Source of the DNA: Acetofilamentum sp.
Lineage (GTDB): Bacteria > Bacteroidota > Bacteroidia > Bacteroidales > JAFGUD01
DNA: 50,723 nt
NCBI GenBank assembly: GCA_020722645.1
Contig: DYKL01000001.1
Span: 1 to 50,723, forward strand
Direction of reading: 5' to 3'
Positions 1 to 7,939 of this stretch are shown here, in pieces. The position numbers and the translations under genes were made by a program. A model generated the notes under the pieces. The model saw only the letters and a list, made by a program, of their open reading frames with translations. It ran no database searches and was not told the DNA's origin. Position 1 is the first letter of the stretch, and each line of letters opens with the position of its first letter.

Positions 1-62
1 ATGAATTATGAATTATGAATGATGAATTATGAATTATGAATTATGAATGATGAATGTTGAAT
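1..62. repeat. ATGAATT tandem repeat
   Basis: The window opens inside a short tandem array built on the heptamer ATGAATT, with occasional ATGAATG variants, ending about 62. It lies about 135 bases before polA. Its left end is cut by the window edge, so its full length is unknown. Similar degenerate short-unit arrays occur at 9960-9990 and 36262-36400. Confidence 0.75.
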
Positions 63-197
63 AAAAAAATTGAATAGAATTTTACCAGATAATAAAAACA
101 TAAAAACAAGTAAAGGATAATTATTTTAAAAAAGAGATATTGAAATTTTAACGAACCGGAATTTTTAAAAACAACCTTAAAAAAACAAAAACAAATT

Positions 198-2951
198 ATG
201 TCAAAAAACAAATTTTTTATTTTAGACGCTTACGCATTGATTTTCAGAGCTTATTATGCATTTATTAAAAATCCCCGTTACAATTCAAAAGGGCTAAATA
301 CATCAGCGATATTCGGTTTTACAAACGTAATTGATGAAATAATAAAAAAAGAAAAACCGACTCACATCGCTGTTTGTTTTGATGCTCCGGCAGCTACATT
401 CAGAAAAGAAATTTATCCCGAATACAAAGCAAACAGAGAAGCAACACCTGAAGACATAAAAAAATCAATTCCTTACATTAAAGAAATACTCAAAGGGTTT
501 AAAATCCCCATATTTGAGCAAGAAGGATTTGAAGCAGACGATTTAGCGGGTTCATTAGCTAAAAAATTTTCAAACGAAAACTTTGATATTTTTCTGATGA
601 CATCTGATAAAGATTATCTGCAACTAATAGACGAAAACATCAAAATCTACAAACCACGCAAAAGTGCTACTGACGTTGAAATAATTGACATACCGGCATT
701 TCAGGAAAAATTCGGTTTAGAAAACCCTAAACAATTCATTGATGTTCTTGCACTTGCAGGCGACACAGCTGATAATATTCCGGGCATATCGGGTGTTGGA
801 GAAAAAACAGCATTAAAACTTCTTCAGGATTTTAAAAATATCGAAGGTATTTATCAAAACATTGACAAATTAAAAGGGAAACTTAAAGAAAAAATTGAAG
901 AAAATACTGAAGCACTAGAATTGTCTAAAAAACTTGTAATCATTAAAACAGATATTGAAATAAATATTTCAGAAGAAGAATTAAAACTGAAAGAACTCGA
1001 TGAAAAAAAATTAAGAAAAATTTTTGCTGAACTTGAATTTAGAAATACCGTTGATAGAATACTACAAAAACCAAAACCTGTACAACAAGATTTATTCGGA
1101 AACCTTTTAGCATCAACCGATACAATCAAAGACAATAAATTTTTGACGATAAAAGATATAAAACCCGATTATTCACTTGTAGAAACTGAATATGAATTAG
1201 AACTATTACTAAAATTACTCGAAAATTCAGAAGAATTTGCATTTGACACAGAGACAACTTCAATTGATCCGCACGATGCAGATTTAGTTGGTATGTCATT
1301 TTGCGCTGAAAAAAACAAAGCGTTTTATGTTCCTATTTCAAAAAACAGAGACGAAGCAATAAAAATCATTGAACGCTTTAAAAACATTTTGGAAAATGAA
1401 AAAATACACAAAATTGGGCAAAACATTAAATATGATTTAATTATGATGCTCAATTACGGTATTGAAGTGAAAGGTAAACTATTTGATACAATGGTTGCTC
1501 ATCATCTTTTAGAACCTGATTTAAAAAACAATTTGGATTATCTTGCAGAAACATATTTGGATTACAAAACTATTCACATAGAAGAATTAATTGGAGAAAA
1601 AGGCAAAAATCAGAGAAATATGAGCTCTTTGAGTCCCGAAAGAATAAAAGATTATGCAGCAGAAGACGCAGACATTACTTTTCAGTTAAAACAAATTTTT
1701 GCTGATAAAATAAAAAAAGAAGATCTTTTAAAGCTTTTCAATGAAGTTGAAATGCCTCTGATTTATGTACTTGCCCAAATGGAACATAACGGAGTGAAAA
1801 TTAACAGCAAATTTTTGAATAATTATCGCAATGAAATAGTAGAAAAAACTCTCGAAACAGAGAAAAAAATCTATGAATTTTCAGGTAATCAATTTAACAT
1901 TTCTTCGCCGAAACAATTAGGAGATATTTTATTTCAAAAATTAAAAATATCGGACAAACCAAAATTAACAAAAACAAAACAATATGCTACCGATGAAAAT
2001 GAACTTTTAAAATACAAGGATAAACACCCCATTGTTGAGACAATTTTGGAATATCGATCATTAAAAAAATTAATTACAACTTACATTGATGCATTACCAC
2101 AATTAATCAACAAACGCACAGGCAGAATACATACATCTTATAATCAAACAATTACAATAACAGGACGACTTAGTTCAAATAATCCAAATTTACAAAATAT
2201 TCCAATAAAAACCACAGAAGGAAGAGAAATCAGAAAAGCATTTGTGCCTGAGGAAGGATTAATTCTGATTGACGCAGACTATTCTCAGGTTGAATTGAGA
2301 ATAATGGCACATTTGAGCCAAGACCCGACTATGCTCGAAGCTTTTCAGAAAAACATTGACATACACTCACAAACAGCTTCAAAAATTTTCAAAGTTGAAT
2401 TAAATCAAGTAACATCTGAAATGCGACATCAGGCTAAAACAGCTAATTTTGCAATGATATATGGTTCTTCATCATTTGGACTGTCACAAAACTTAAATAT
2501 ACCGGTAACCGAGGCTAAAACTTTAATAGACAATTATTTTGCGACGTATCCCAAAGTAAAAGAATATATGGACAAAATGATAAAACAAGCCAGAGATACT
2601 CAAATTGTAACAACTCTTATGGGCAGAAAACGGCAGTTGAAAGATATAAACTCGCAAAATTCTTTAGTTCGCTCAAATGCCGAACATAATGCAATAAATA
2701 CACCTATTCAAGGCTCTGCAGCCGATATTATAAAACTTGCTATGATAAAAATTTCAAACAAAATAAAAGAACTTGGGCTGAAAACCAGAATGATTATGCA
2801 AGTTCACGATGAACTTACATTTGAATCGCCTATTGAAGAGAAAGAACAAGTATTGGAGTTGATTAAATACGAGATGGAAAATGCTTACATATTGTCAGTT
2901 CCTCTTTTAGTTGATATAAAATTCGGAAATAATTGGGCAGAAGCACATTAG
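198..2951 (+). CDS. polA: DNA polymerase I
   Basis: Replication and repair polymerase that removes RNA primers and fills gaps. At 917 residues it has all three domains. The N-terminal 5'-3' exonuclease is about 1-290. The 3'-5' proofreading domain is about 330-510, with its exonuclease motifs apparently intact: DTE near 350, then NIKYD and YAAEDAD. The polymerase domain has motif A (DADYSQVELR, near 690), motif B (RHQAKTANFAMIYG) and motif C (QVHDEL, near 867). It starts at the first ATG of the frame, after an A-rich leader without a Shine-Dalgarno. The gene stands alone and converges on the exosortase gene 20 bases beyond its stop. Confidence 0.98.
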   Translation: MSKNKFFILDAYALIFRAYYAFIKNPRYNSKGLNTSAIFGFTNVIDEIIKKEKPTHIAVCFDAPAATFRKEIYPEYKANREATPEDIKKSIPYIKEILKGFKIPIFEQEGFEADDLAGSLAKKFSNENFDIFLMTSDKDYLQLIDENIKIYKPRKSATDVEIIDIPAFQEKFGLENPKQFIDVLALAGDTADNIPGISGVGEKTALKLLQDFKNIEGIYQNIDKLKGKLKEKIEENTEALELSKKLVIIKTDIEINISEEELKLKELDEKKLRKIFAELEFRNTVDRILQKPKPVQQDLFGNLLASTDTIKDNKFLTIKDIKPDYSLVETEYELELLLKLLENSEEFAFDTETTSIDPHDADLVGMSFCAEKNKAFYVPISKNRDEAIKIIERFKNILENEKIHKIGQNIKYDLIMMLNYGIEVKGKLFDTMVAHHLLEPDLKNNLDYLAETYLDYKTIHIEELIGEKGKNQRNMSSLSPERIKDYAAEDADITFQLKQIFADKIKKEDLLKLFNEVEMPLIYVLAQMEHNGVKINSKFLNNYRNEIVEKTLETEKKIYEFSGNQFNISSPKQLGDILFQKLKISDKPKLTKTKQYATDENELLKYKDKHPIVETILEYRSLKKLITTYIDALPQLINKRTGRIHTSYNQTITITGRLSSNNPNLQNIPIKTTEGREIRKAFVPEEGLILIDADYSQVELRIMAHLSQDPTMLEAFQKNIDIHSQTASKIFKVELNQVTSEMRHQAKTANFAMIYGSSSFGLSQNLNIPVTEAKTLIDNYFATYPKVKEYMDKMIKQARDTQIVTTLMGRKRQLKDINSQNSLVRSNAEHNAINTPIQGSAADIIKLAMIKISNKIKELGLKTRMIMQVHDELTFESPIEEKEQVLELIKYEMENAYILSVPLLVDIKFGNNWAEAH

Positions 2952-2971
2952 TTTAAAACAACAAAGAAGGA

Positions 2972-3532
2972 TTATAAATTTTCTTTATTCTGTACTTTTT
3001 TTTCGGCAAAATAACTGTATTTTTTAATCCATCTTGCCCATAACAAAAAAATCACGACATAAACTACAATTTTAAAAACATAATGATGATTAAAATCAAG
3101 ATATTCACGGCAGCAATAATCAGTTATAGTAAGCCCAAGTATACGTAAAATATTAAGAAAAAGAAATATAATTATACCGACAAAAATATACCATAATTTG
3201 TTAGAAAATTTTCCGGGGAAAGCTAAAATAAAGCCAACGAACAAGCCAAGAGTATTTCTTCCCAGACATCCTCTATCAACGTGAACTCCGTAACTTCCGA
3301 TTATTTTTATTGTTTTACCGTAAACTTCTATGCTGTATCCTGCAATACTTAAAATAACTTTTGATAAAAAAATTTGAATATTAGTCAAAATAAAAATTCC
3401 TTCTTCGTAAATATAATCAATAAACCATATATTTCGGAAAAGGTTATAAAAAAGAAGCCAAAAAGTTACAATTAAAGCAATATTTATTAAAAATTTTTTA
3501 AAAAATTTTGTATTAAGTTTTTTAAAATCCAT
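2972..3532 (-). CDS. exosortase/archaeosortase family protein
   Basis: Integral membrane protein of 186 residues with about five hydrophobic segments. The family is a group of membrane cysteine transpeptidases that process C-terminal sorting signals; their Cys/Arg/His triad can be matched here to C89 (DRGCLG), R130 (NILRIL) and H149 or H150 (FNHHYVF). It begins 5 bases after the Omp28-like gene stops, so it is probably the last gene of the TlpA-DUF6029-Omp28 run. No protein in this window carries an evident PEP-CTERM-like tail, so the substrate is unknown. It is short for the family, resembling stand-alone Bacteroidota forms; the subfamily is not assigned. Confidence 0.8.
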   Translation of the reverse strand: MDFKKLNTKFFKKFLINIALIVTFWLLFYNLFRNIWFIDYIYEEGIFILTNIQIFLSKVILSIAGYSIEVYGKTIKIIGSYGVHVDRGCLGRNTLGLFVGFILAFPGKFSNKLWYIFVGIIIFLFLNILRILGLTITDYCCREYLDFNHHYVFKIVVYVVIFLLWARWIKKYSYFAEKKVQNKENL

Positions 3533-3537
3533 AAAAA

Positions 3538-4353
3538 TTATTCTATTTTATCTTCTTCAACATTTAAAATTTTGAAACTTTCATCAAAGATAAAAGCAAC
3601 AACACTACAATTGTTGATATTCCATAAATTATTTACAGAATAATTATAAGTTTTTGTTTCGGTATTCAAACTATTTAAAACGACATCATCACCCCAAACA
3701 TTGCTGATTGCATCTCTAAAAACATTCATTTGTACATAATTTTCTATATAACCGGGAGCAACATCTGTGGCTTGTCTTGTAATAATACTGTCCTCCAAAA
3801 TAAAAACACATAATTTCAATTCTGATTTTAACTCGGACAAAGATAAAATATTTATAGAAATTTCTAAATTATTATCAGAAGAATTATAAAAATTATCTAA
3901 ATCTAATTTTATTAAAGGTTCTTCATCTATAACGTTAGTAACAGCATCTGCCCATGCTGTCTGTTGTAATAATGAATTTTTGCAATAATTATCGACCAAA
4001 CCAATAGGTATGGAATTGATTCCGAAAGTAGAAATTATCTCATTACCATCATCAGTCCTTAAATCAACTGTATATTCACCTATTGGATAAGCTAAACCGG
4101 TACCGTGAATAGCTACCGGTATTATTTTACAAGAATAAACATCTTGCAACTCATGAATTGTTTCATGAGCAGAAGGACAGTTAGTACATCTTATTCCGGT
4201 AAAATCAATTACTAAAACCTTTTTTACAGCAGTTTGTGTATCTATCTGATTACTGTTTAGAGTATCTGCTATATAATAATTATCGACTGGTATTATAATA
4301 TCACAGGAATATATAAAAAACAATATCAATGGTAAAAAAATTATTTTTTTCAT
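3538..4353 (-). CDS. Omp28-like lipoprotein with thioredoxin fold
   Basis: Exported lipoprotein of 271 residues: a hydrophobic signal ending in IYSC puts the lipidated cysteine at 17. The central region VLVIDFTGIRCTNCPSAHE carries a CxxC pair (C56, C59) in thioredoxin-like context, as in Omp28-related outer-membrane proteins of Bacteroidota. The C-terminal half is a beta-rich domain of unknown role. Start is the ATG immediately before the signal peptide. It lies 30 bases downstream of the DUF6029 barrel gene and 5 bases upstream of the exosortase gene, suggesting one transcript. It probably acts on envelope protein disulfides or as an assembly factor; no substrate is evident. Confidence 0.8.
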   Translation of the reverse strand: MKKIIFLPLILFFIYSCDIIIPVDNYYIADTLNSNQIDTQTAVKKVLVIDFTGIRCTNCPSAHETIHELQDVYSCKIIPVAIHGTGLAYPIGEYTVDLRTDDGNEIISTFGINSIPIGLVDNYCKNSLLQQTAWADAVTNVIDEEPLIKLDLDNFYNSSDNNLEISINILSLSELKSELKLCVFILEDSIITRQATDVAPGYIENYVQMNVFRDAISNVWGDDVVLNSLNTETKTYNYSVNNLWNINNCSVVAFIFDESFKILNVEEDKIE

Positions 4354-4383
4354 AACAAATATTTTAAACTGATTTTTAGAAAA

Positions 4384-6078
4384 TTAAAATGAGCTTGTTA
4401 AAGTAAACATAAAACCGTTTGTCGCCGGCATTGACCTACAAACACCACCGATACATACAACTCCTTCTCTTTGTCTTCCATAGCTTAACTGCAGACGAGT
4501 AGAATTGATTTTGTATCCAAAAGCAAAATTGTAGTAATGAGTTTCGTATTCAGGTCTTGGGTTTTTGTAATTATATTGGTCAGATAAAGAAAAAAACCAA
4601 TTAGGAGAAACATTATATTCACAAGCCGCCATTGCCCAATTACCCATATCCTGTTCAGAAAAAAGACCTTCAAGTTCAATTCTAATTGAATGTTTGTTTG
4701 AAATTTTATATGTAAAATCAGCAATTGCGATATTTGCGTAAACAGTTTTCATTTCGGGCTCACCGCGAAGTTTAGCATAGTCAAAAATCAAATTCTGATA
4801 AACAACAACAAATTTGAATTTCTTAGAAATTTTTCTGTCAATTTCCAAAGATATGTCCTGATAAAATACGTCATCATTAAATTTAAACACATCAGAAATA
4901 TAGCCGTTTGTTCCTTTTTGCCCGATAGAAATATCTGAACTAATTTGCTGCTTATAAATATTGTGCATTCGAGAATAATTCAGTCTCAGATTTGTACCAT
5001 ATTTTCCGCCAATAAAAGAGCCTTTTTTAATGTTGAAATTAATTTCTGAAGCAACTCCAACTTCACCGTTGTTTTGAGTCGCATAAGGATAAAAGGCAGG
5101 AAAAGCGTAAATATGATTTCTTGTAATATCAGGCAAATAATTTATATTCAAGTCGCTTAAAGTTGCAGTTCTGTCTGAACGAAAACCAAAATTATCAGTT
5201 CGTTTTAAAGCGACAATCATCCCAAAACCTTTGATAGAGTATGTTAAATTTAAAATAGTTGCATTTCCGGGCTTATAAATATATCCGTTTTCTGCACTTG
5301 GGTCATTAATTTTATAGGCATATTCAGCCGAAATAGCAAAAGGTTGTCTGACAATATTAAATCGACCGGAAAAAGCAGATACATTTTCAGGTATATCAAG
5401 TAAATATGTTGTATCATTTAAAGTAACATATTGAGCCTGTTCTTTTTGATACTTACTGACAAGGCTGAAACCGAATAGAATACTTGTTTTTGAATCTGCA
5501 AATGACTTAAATAAATCATTTAATGAAACTTCACTATCAAACCCTCGAATTAATCCTTTATTCAACACATTTGAATAACCGTTCTCATTTTTCGAAAATG
5601 CATATCTCTGACGTCCAATTATTGCGTTAAAATGCAAACAGGAAATGGGATTAAATTTAACCCTTAAGCCATCAATCGCATTATCATATCCGATGTATTT
5701 ATCTTCATAAGAACGAAATACAATACCATTTCCAAATTGTTCGTAGAAATTACCGACTGTAATATCAAAATTATCAGTATTATACTGAATAAATCGATAC
5801 GGGAAACCAAAACCATCATTTTTAGAATCATATCCCTGCAGCGTATTGAAGTAGCCTTCATATCTGACTCCTGCATTTATATTTTTGTAATTATATAAAA
5901 AATTGGCATAAGAATTAAGAAGCAGTTTTTCAGGAGCGTTGTCTGCTCCAATTAAAGTGTCTTTATTGTAAGTCTGAAGTGTTGTTTGGAAATTTCCTCT
6001 TATAGTTGCTCCTTCTTGTGAAAAAATATTTGTTGAAAGACAAAAACAAAATGCAATAAAAAATAAAAATTTTCGCAT
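4384..6078 (-). CDS. DUF6029 outer-membrane beta-barrel protein
   Basis: Secreted protein of 564 residues with a signal peptide (cleavage probably after NIFSQ). The rest is alternating aromatic/polar beta strands without membrane helices, ending FTLTSSF; a C-terminal aromatic residue is typical of outer-membrane barrels. The opening region (TIRGNFQTTLQTY, then NFYEQFGNGIVFRSYED) fits the Bacteroidota family DUF6029, whose function is not established. Position between a TlpA-like thioredoxin gene and the Omp28-like lipoprotein suggests an outer-membrane partner for an extracytoplasmic redox or protein-modification process. That role is inference. Confidence 0.75.
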   Translation of the reverse strand: MRKFLFFIAFCFCLSTNIFSQEGATIRGNFQTTLQTYNKDTLIGADNAPEKLLLNSYANFLYNYKNINAGVRYEGYFNTLQGYDSKNDGFGFPYRFIQYNTDNFDITVGNFYEQFGNGIVFRSYEDKYIGYDNAIDGLRVKFNPISCLHFNAIIGRQRYAFSKNENGYSNVLNKGLIRGFDSEVSLNDLFKSFADSKTSILFGFSLVSKYQKEQAQYVTLNDTTYLLDIPENVSAFSGRFNIVRQPFAISAEYAYKINDPSAENGYIYKPGNATILNLTYSIKGFGMIVALKRTDNFGFRSDRTATLSDLNINYLPDITRNHIYAFPAFYPYATQNNGEVGVASEINFNIKKGSFIGGKYGTNLRLNYSRMHNIYKQQISSDISIGQKGTNGYISDVFKFNDDVFYQDISLEIDRKISKKFKFVVVYQNLIFDYAKLRGEPEMKTVYANIAIADFTYKISNKHSIRIELEGLFSEQDMGNWAMAACEYNVSPNWFFSLSDQYNYKNPRPEYETHYYNFAFGYKINSTRLQLSYGRQREGVVCIGGVCRSMPATNGFMFTLTSSF

Positions 6079-6160
6079 AAAAATAGTTTAATTGTTTTTA
6101 AATACTTAAACAATTACACAAAATCATGTTGTGCAAGTTAATGTTTTATAGTTAATAGTT

Positions 6161-6679
6161 TTACTTATTTTCGGTCAATTCAAGCAGTATTTCATAATAT
6201 TTTTCCTCATCGCCTTCAGCATAAGCAGTATGTTCGTGAACAATATTACCTTGACCATCAATTATAAAAGTGTGAGGGACATCTACAACACCCATCGCAC
6301 GTTTGAAATCTGAATTTGCATCAAGTAAAACATCAAATTCCCATGCTTTGCCATTAACAAAAGGAGCCACATTGTTTGTACTACGAGAATCGTCAACAGA
6401 AACGATAAAAATTCGGACTCCTGTTTCTTCTTTCCAGTCAATATAATTTTCATCAAGAACCATAAGTTCTTTAATGCAGGGTTTACACCAAGTAGCCCAA
6501 AAATCCACAATAATAGGTGCCCCGTCATTTATAATCTGAGAAGTGTTAAAAACATTTCCTTCAATGTCTTTTATTTCAACACTTGGAATTTTTTTATAAG
6601 TTTTTGTTGTATCATTTTGTGAAAAACCAAAACTTACAGAAAAAATTAAAACAAATGAAAGTAAAAGCAAATTTCTCAT
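6161..6679 (-). CDS. TlpA-like periplasmic thioredoxin
   Basis: Exported thiol-disulfide protein of 172 residues: signal peptide of about 20 residues (ending GFSQ), then a thioredoxin fold with active site WCKPC (C65, C68) and the cis-proline segment VPHTF. This is a compact TlpA/ResA-type domain without the long N-terminal extension of many Bacteroidota homologues. It is probably the first gene of the envelope cluster that continues with DUF6029 (82 bases downstream), Omp28-like lipoprotein and exosortase. A fold-back element lies upstream at 6714-6840. Confidence 0.9.
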   Translation of the reverse strand: MRNLLLLSFVLIFSVSFGFSQNDTTKTYKKIPSVEIKDIEGNVFNTSQIINDGAPIIVDFWATWCKPCIKELMVLDENYIDWKEETGVRIFIVSVDDSRSTNNVAPFVNGKAWEFDVLLDANSDFKRAMGVVDVPHTFIIDGQGNIVHEHTAYAEGDEEKYYEILLELTENK

Positions 6680-6713
6680 AATCTACATTTTAAAATATTA
6701 ATATTCGAATTTT

Positions 6714-6840
6714 AAAAATTAGGACTTGGATTAAAACCGTTGAAATTTCAGGTGCGGACACCTGAAATGTATGTAATACACGCTTTTGTCGGTGTCCCCA
6801 CCGACAAAATCAACAGGTTTAAAACCAATATCTAAAAATT
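6714..6840. repeat. Two-hairpin fold-back element (copy 1)
   Basis: An imperfect outer inverted repeat (6714-6742 against 6811-6840, core TTGG.TT.AAACC) encloses two perfect hairpins. The first has 10-bp arms at 6745-6754 and 6759-6768 (ATTTCAGGTG, loop CGGA). The second has 11-bp arms at 6784-6794 and 6799-6809 (TTTTGTCGGTG, loop TCCC). No coding sequence overlaps it and neither hairpin has a terminator T-tract. The architecture matches the element at 36052-36183. Confidence 0.8.
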
Positions 6841-6863
6841 ATTATCTAAAAGAACAAAGTTAT

Positions 6864-6871
6864 TATTTTTG
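6864..6871 (+). promoter_or_regulatory. Putative -7 box of dtd
   Basis: TATTTTTG fits the Bacteroidota -7 consensus TAnnTTTG and would start transcription near 6878, leaving a leader of about 30 bases before dtd. No clear -33 TTTG is seen at the expected spacing. Confidence 0.4.
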
Positions 6872-6909
6872 TTGCACAGATAATTTTAAAATTTTAACAA
6901 AAAATTTAT

Positions 6910-7362
6910 ATGAAAACGATTATTCAGAGAGTTAATTTTGCAAAAGTAACAATAGAAAATGAAATTGTGGGAGAAATCTGTGAAGGTTTGTTAATTTTGG
7001 TTGGATTTGAAAATTCAGATACAGAAGAAGATATTGAGTGGATGGTAAAAAAAATTGTTGGTTTGAGAATTTTTAATGATAAAGAAGGCAAAATGAATCT
7101 TTCGATATTGGATATTGATGGAGAAGTTCTTATCGTAAGCCAATTCACATTACACGCAAACACAAAAAAAGGGAATAGACCTTCTTTCATAAAAGCCGCA
7201 AAACCCGAAATATCTATTCCACTTTACAATCAGTTTGTCAAAAAATTCAAAGACACAAATATAAGAAAGATTGCCACTGGTATATTCGGAGCTTATATGA
7301 AAATAAATTTTGAAAATGACGGACCAGTAACTATTATAATTGACAGTAAAAACAATGAATAG
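6910..7362 (+). CDS. dtd: D-aminoacyl-tRNA deacylase
   Basis: Hydrolyses D-amino acids (and glycine) from mischarged tRNAs, acting in the cytoplasm as a homodimer. The 150-residue length is standard. Both family signatures are present: SQFTL at 77-81 and the NDGPVT loop at 136-141, which corresponds to the cross-subunit Gly-cisPro motif. Single gene, convergent with the atpZ-like gene and nearly touching it. The only ATG in good context is 6910. Confidence 0.96.
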   Translation: MKTIIQRVNFAKVTIENEIVGEICEGLLILVGFENSDTEEDIEWMVKKIVGLRIFNDKEGKMNLSILDIDGEVLIVSQFTLHANTKKGNRPSFIKAAKPEISIPLYNQFVKKFKDTNIRKIATGIFGAYMKINFENDGPVTIIIDSKNNE

Positions 7363-7572
7363 CTATTTTAACAAATCCTTAATTGTAATATAAATAGCAA
7401 CAAAAATAGAAATGCCGGCAAGTATAAGTGCAAAAACAGGAAAATTCAACTTGAATAATTTATCAAGTTGAATTCCTCCGAAAACACCAGTCCCAATTAT
7501 AACGAGCATTTGAACAGGAATATTCAAATATCTTCTGATACTTCTTTTATCGTCAGAATCTTTATTAGACAA
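7363..7572 (-). CDS. AtpZ/AtpI-family small membrane protein
   Basis: Small protein with two membrane helices (QMLVIIGTGVFGGIQLDKLF and FALILAGISIFVAIYITI) and a charged N-terminus, as in AtpZ/AtpI proteins that accompany ATP synthase. The open frame extends to a GTG at 7668, but that would place 30 extra residues inside the bactofilin gene. The TTG at 7570-7572 overlaps the bactofilin stop region and gives a 69-residue protein of usual family length, so I prefer it. In Bacteroidota the gene usually sits just before atpB; here the next gene is dtd on the opposite strand and no ATP synthase subunit follows. Confidence 0.72.
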   Translation of the reverse strand: MSNKDSDDKRSIRRYLNIPVQMLVIIGTGVFGGIQLDKLFKLNFPVFALILAGISIFVAIYITIKDLLK

Positions 7573-7939
7573 TTTCTGTGTTTTCTTTGTTAATATCCTC
7601 GCCCATTTTGCAAATTCCGTTAAATACAGCACCCGGTTCAATTGCAATTTTATTTGTAGAAATATCACCCTGAATTTTAGAAGTAGAATTAAGAGTTATG
7701 ATATCTTCTACGAATATTTTACCGATAATTTTGCCTGAAATATAAGCACTTTTGCAATAAACTTCACCTTTAATTTCTCCGGTTTCGCCTAAAACGAGTT
7801 TACTTTTTGAAACTAATTTACCTTCGAGTTTCCCATCTAATTTTATGTCATTTTCGGTTGTTAATTCACCTTTAAACTCAGTTGTCTGCTTAAAAAAATT
7901 AACATCATTGGGATTAGAAACAGGTTCTTTTTTAATCAT
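7565..7939 (-). CDS. bactofilin (polymer-forming cytoskeletal protein)
   Basis: Small protein of 124 residues with a beta-helical bactofilin core. Repeated short beta turns (ELTTENDIKLDGKLEGKL, GEIKGEVYCKSAYISGKI, GDISTNKIAIEPGAVFNG) stack into a filament-forming domain, flanked by short unstructured tails. Bactofilins polymerise without nucleotide at the inner membrane and localise wall-modifying or other partners. Its start codon overlaps the end of accC by 8 bases and its stop overlaps the atpZ-like start, so translation is probably coupled along the chain. Confidence 0.9.
   Translation of the reverse strand: MIKKEPVSNPNDVNFFKQTTEFKGELTTENDIKLDGKLEGKLVSKSKLVLGETGEIKGEVYCKSAYISGKIIGKIFVEDIITLNSTSKIQGDISTNKIAIEPGAVFNGICKMGEDINKENTEIV

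Noticed and set aside
854..1135. Minus-strand open frame of 93 codons inside polA
   Set aside because: Lies wholly within polA, is Ser/Phe-rich as expected from the complement of Lys/Glu codons, and has no initiation context.
2952..2971. Terminator between polA and exosortase genes
   Set aside because: The 20-base gap holds no hairpin with a T tract.
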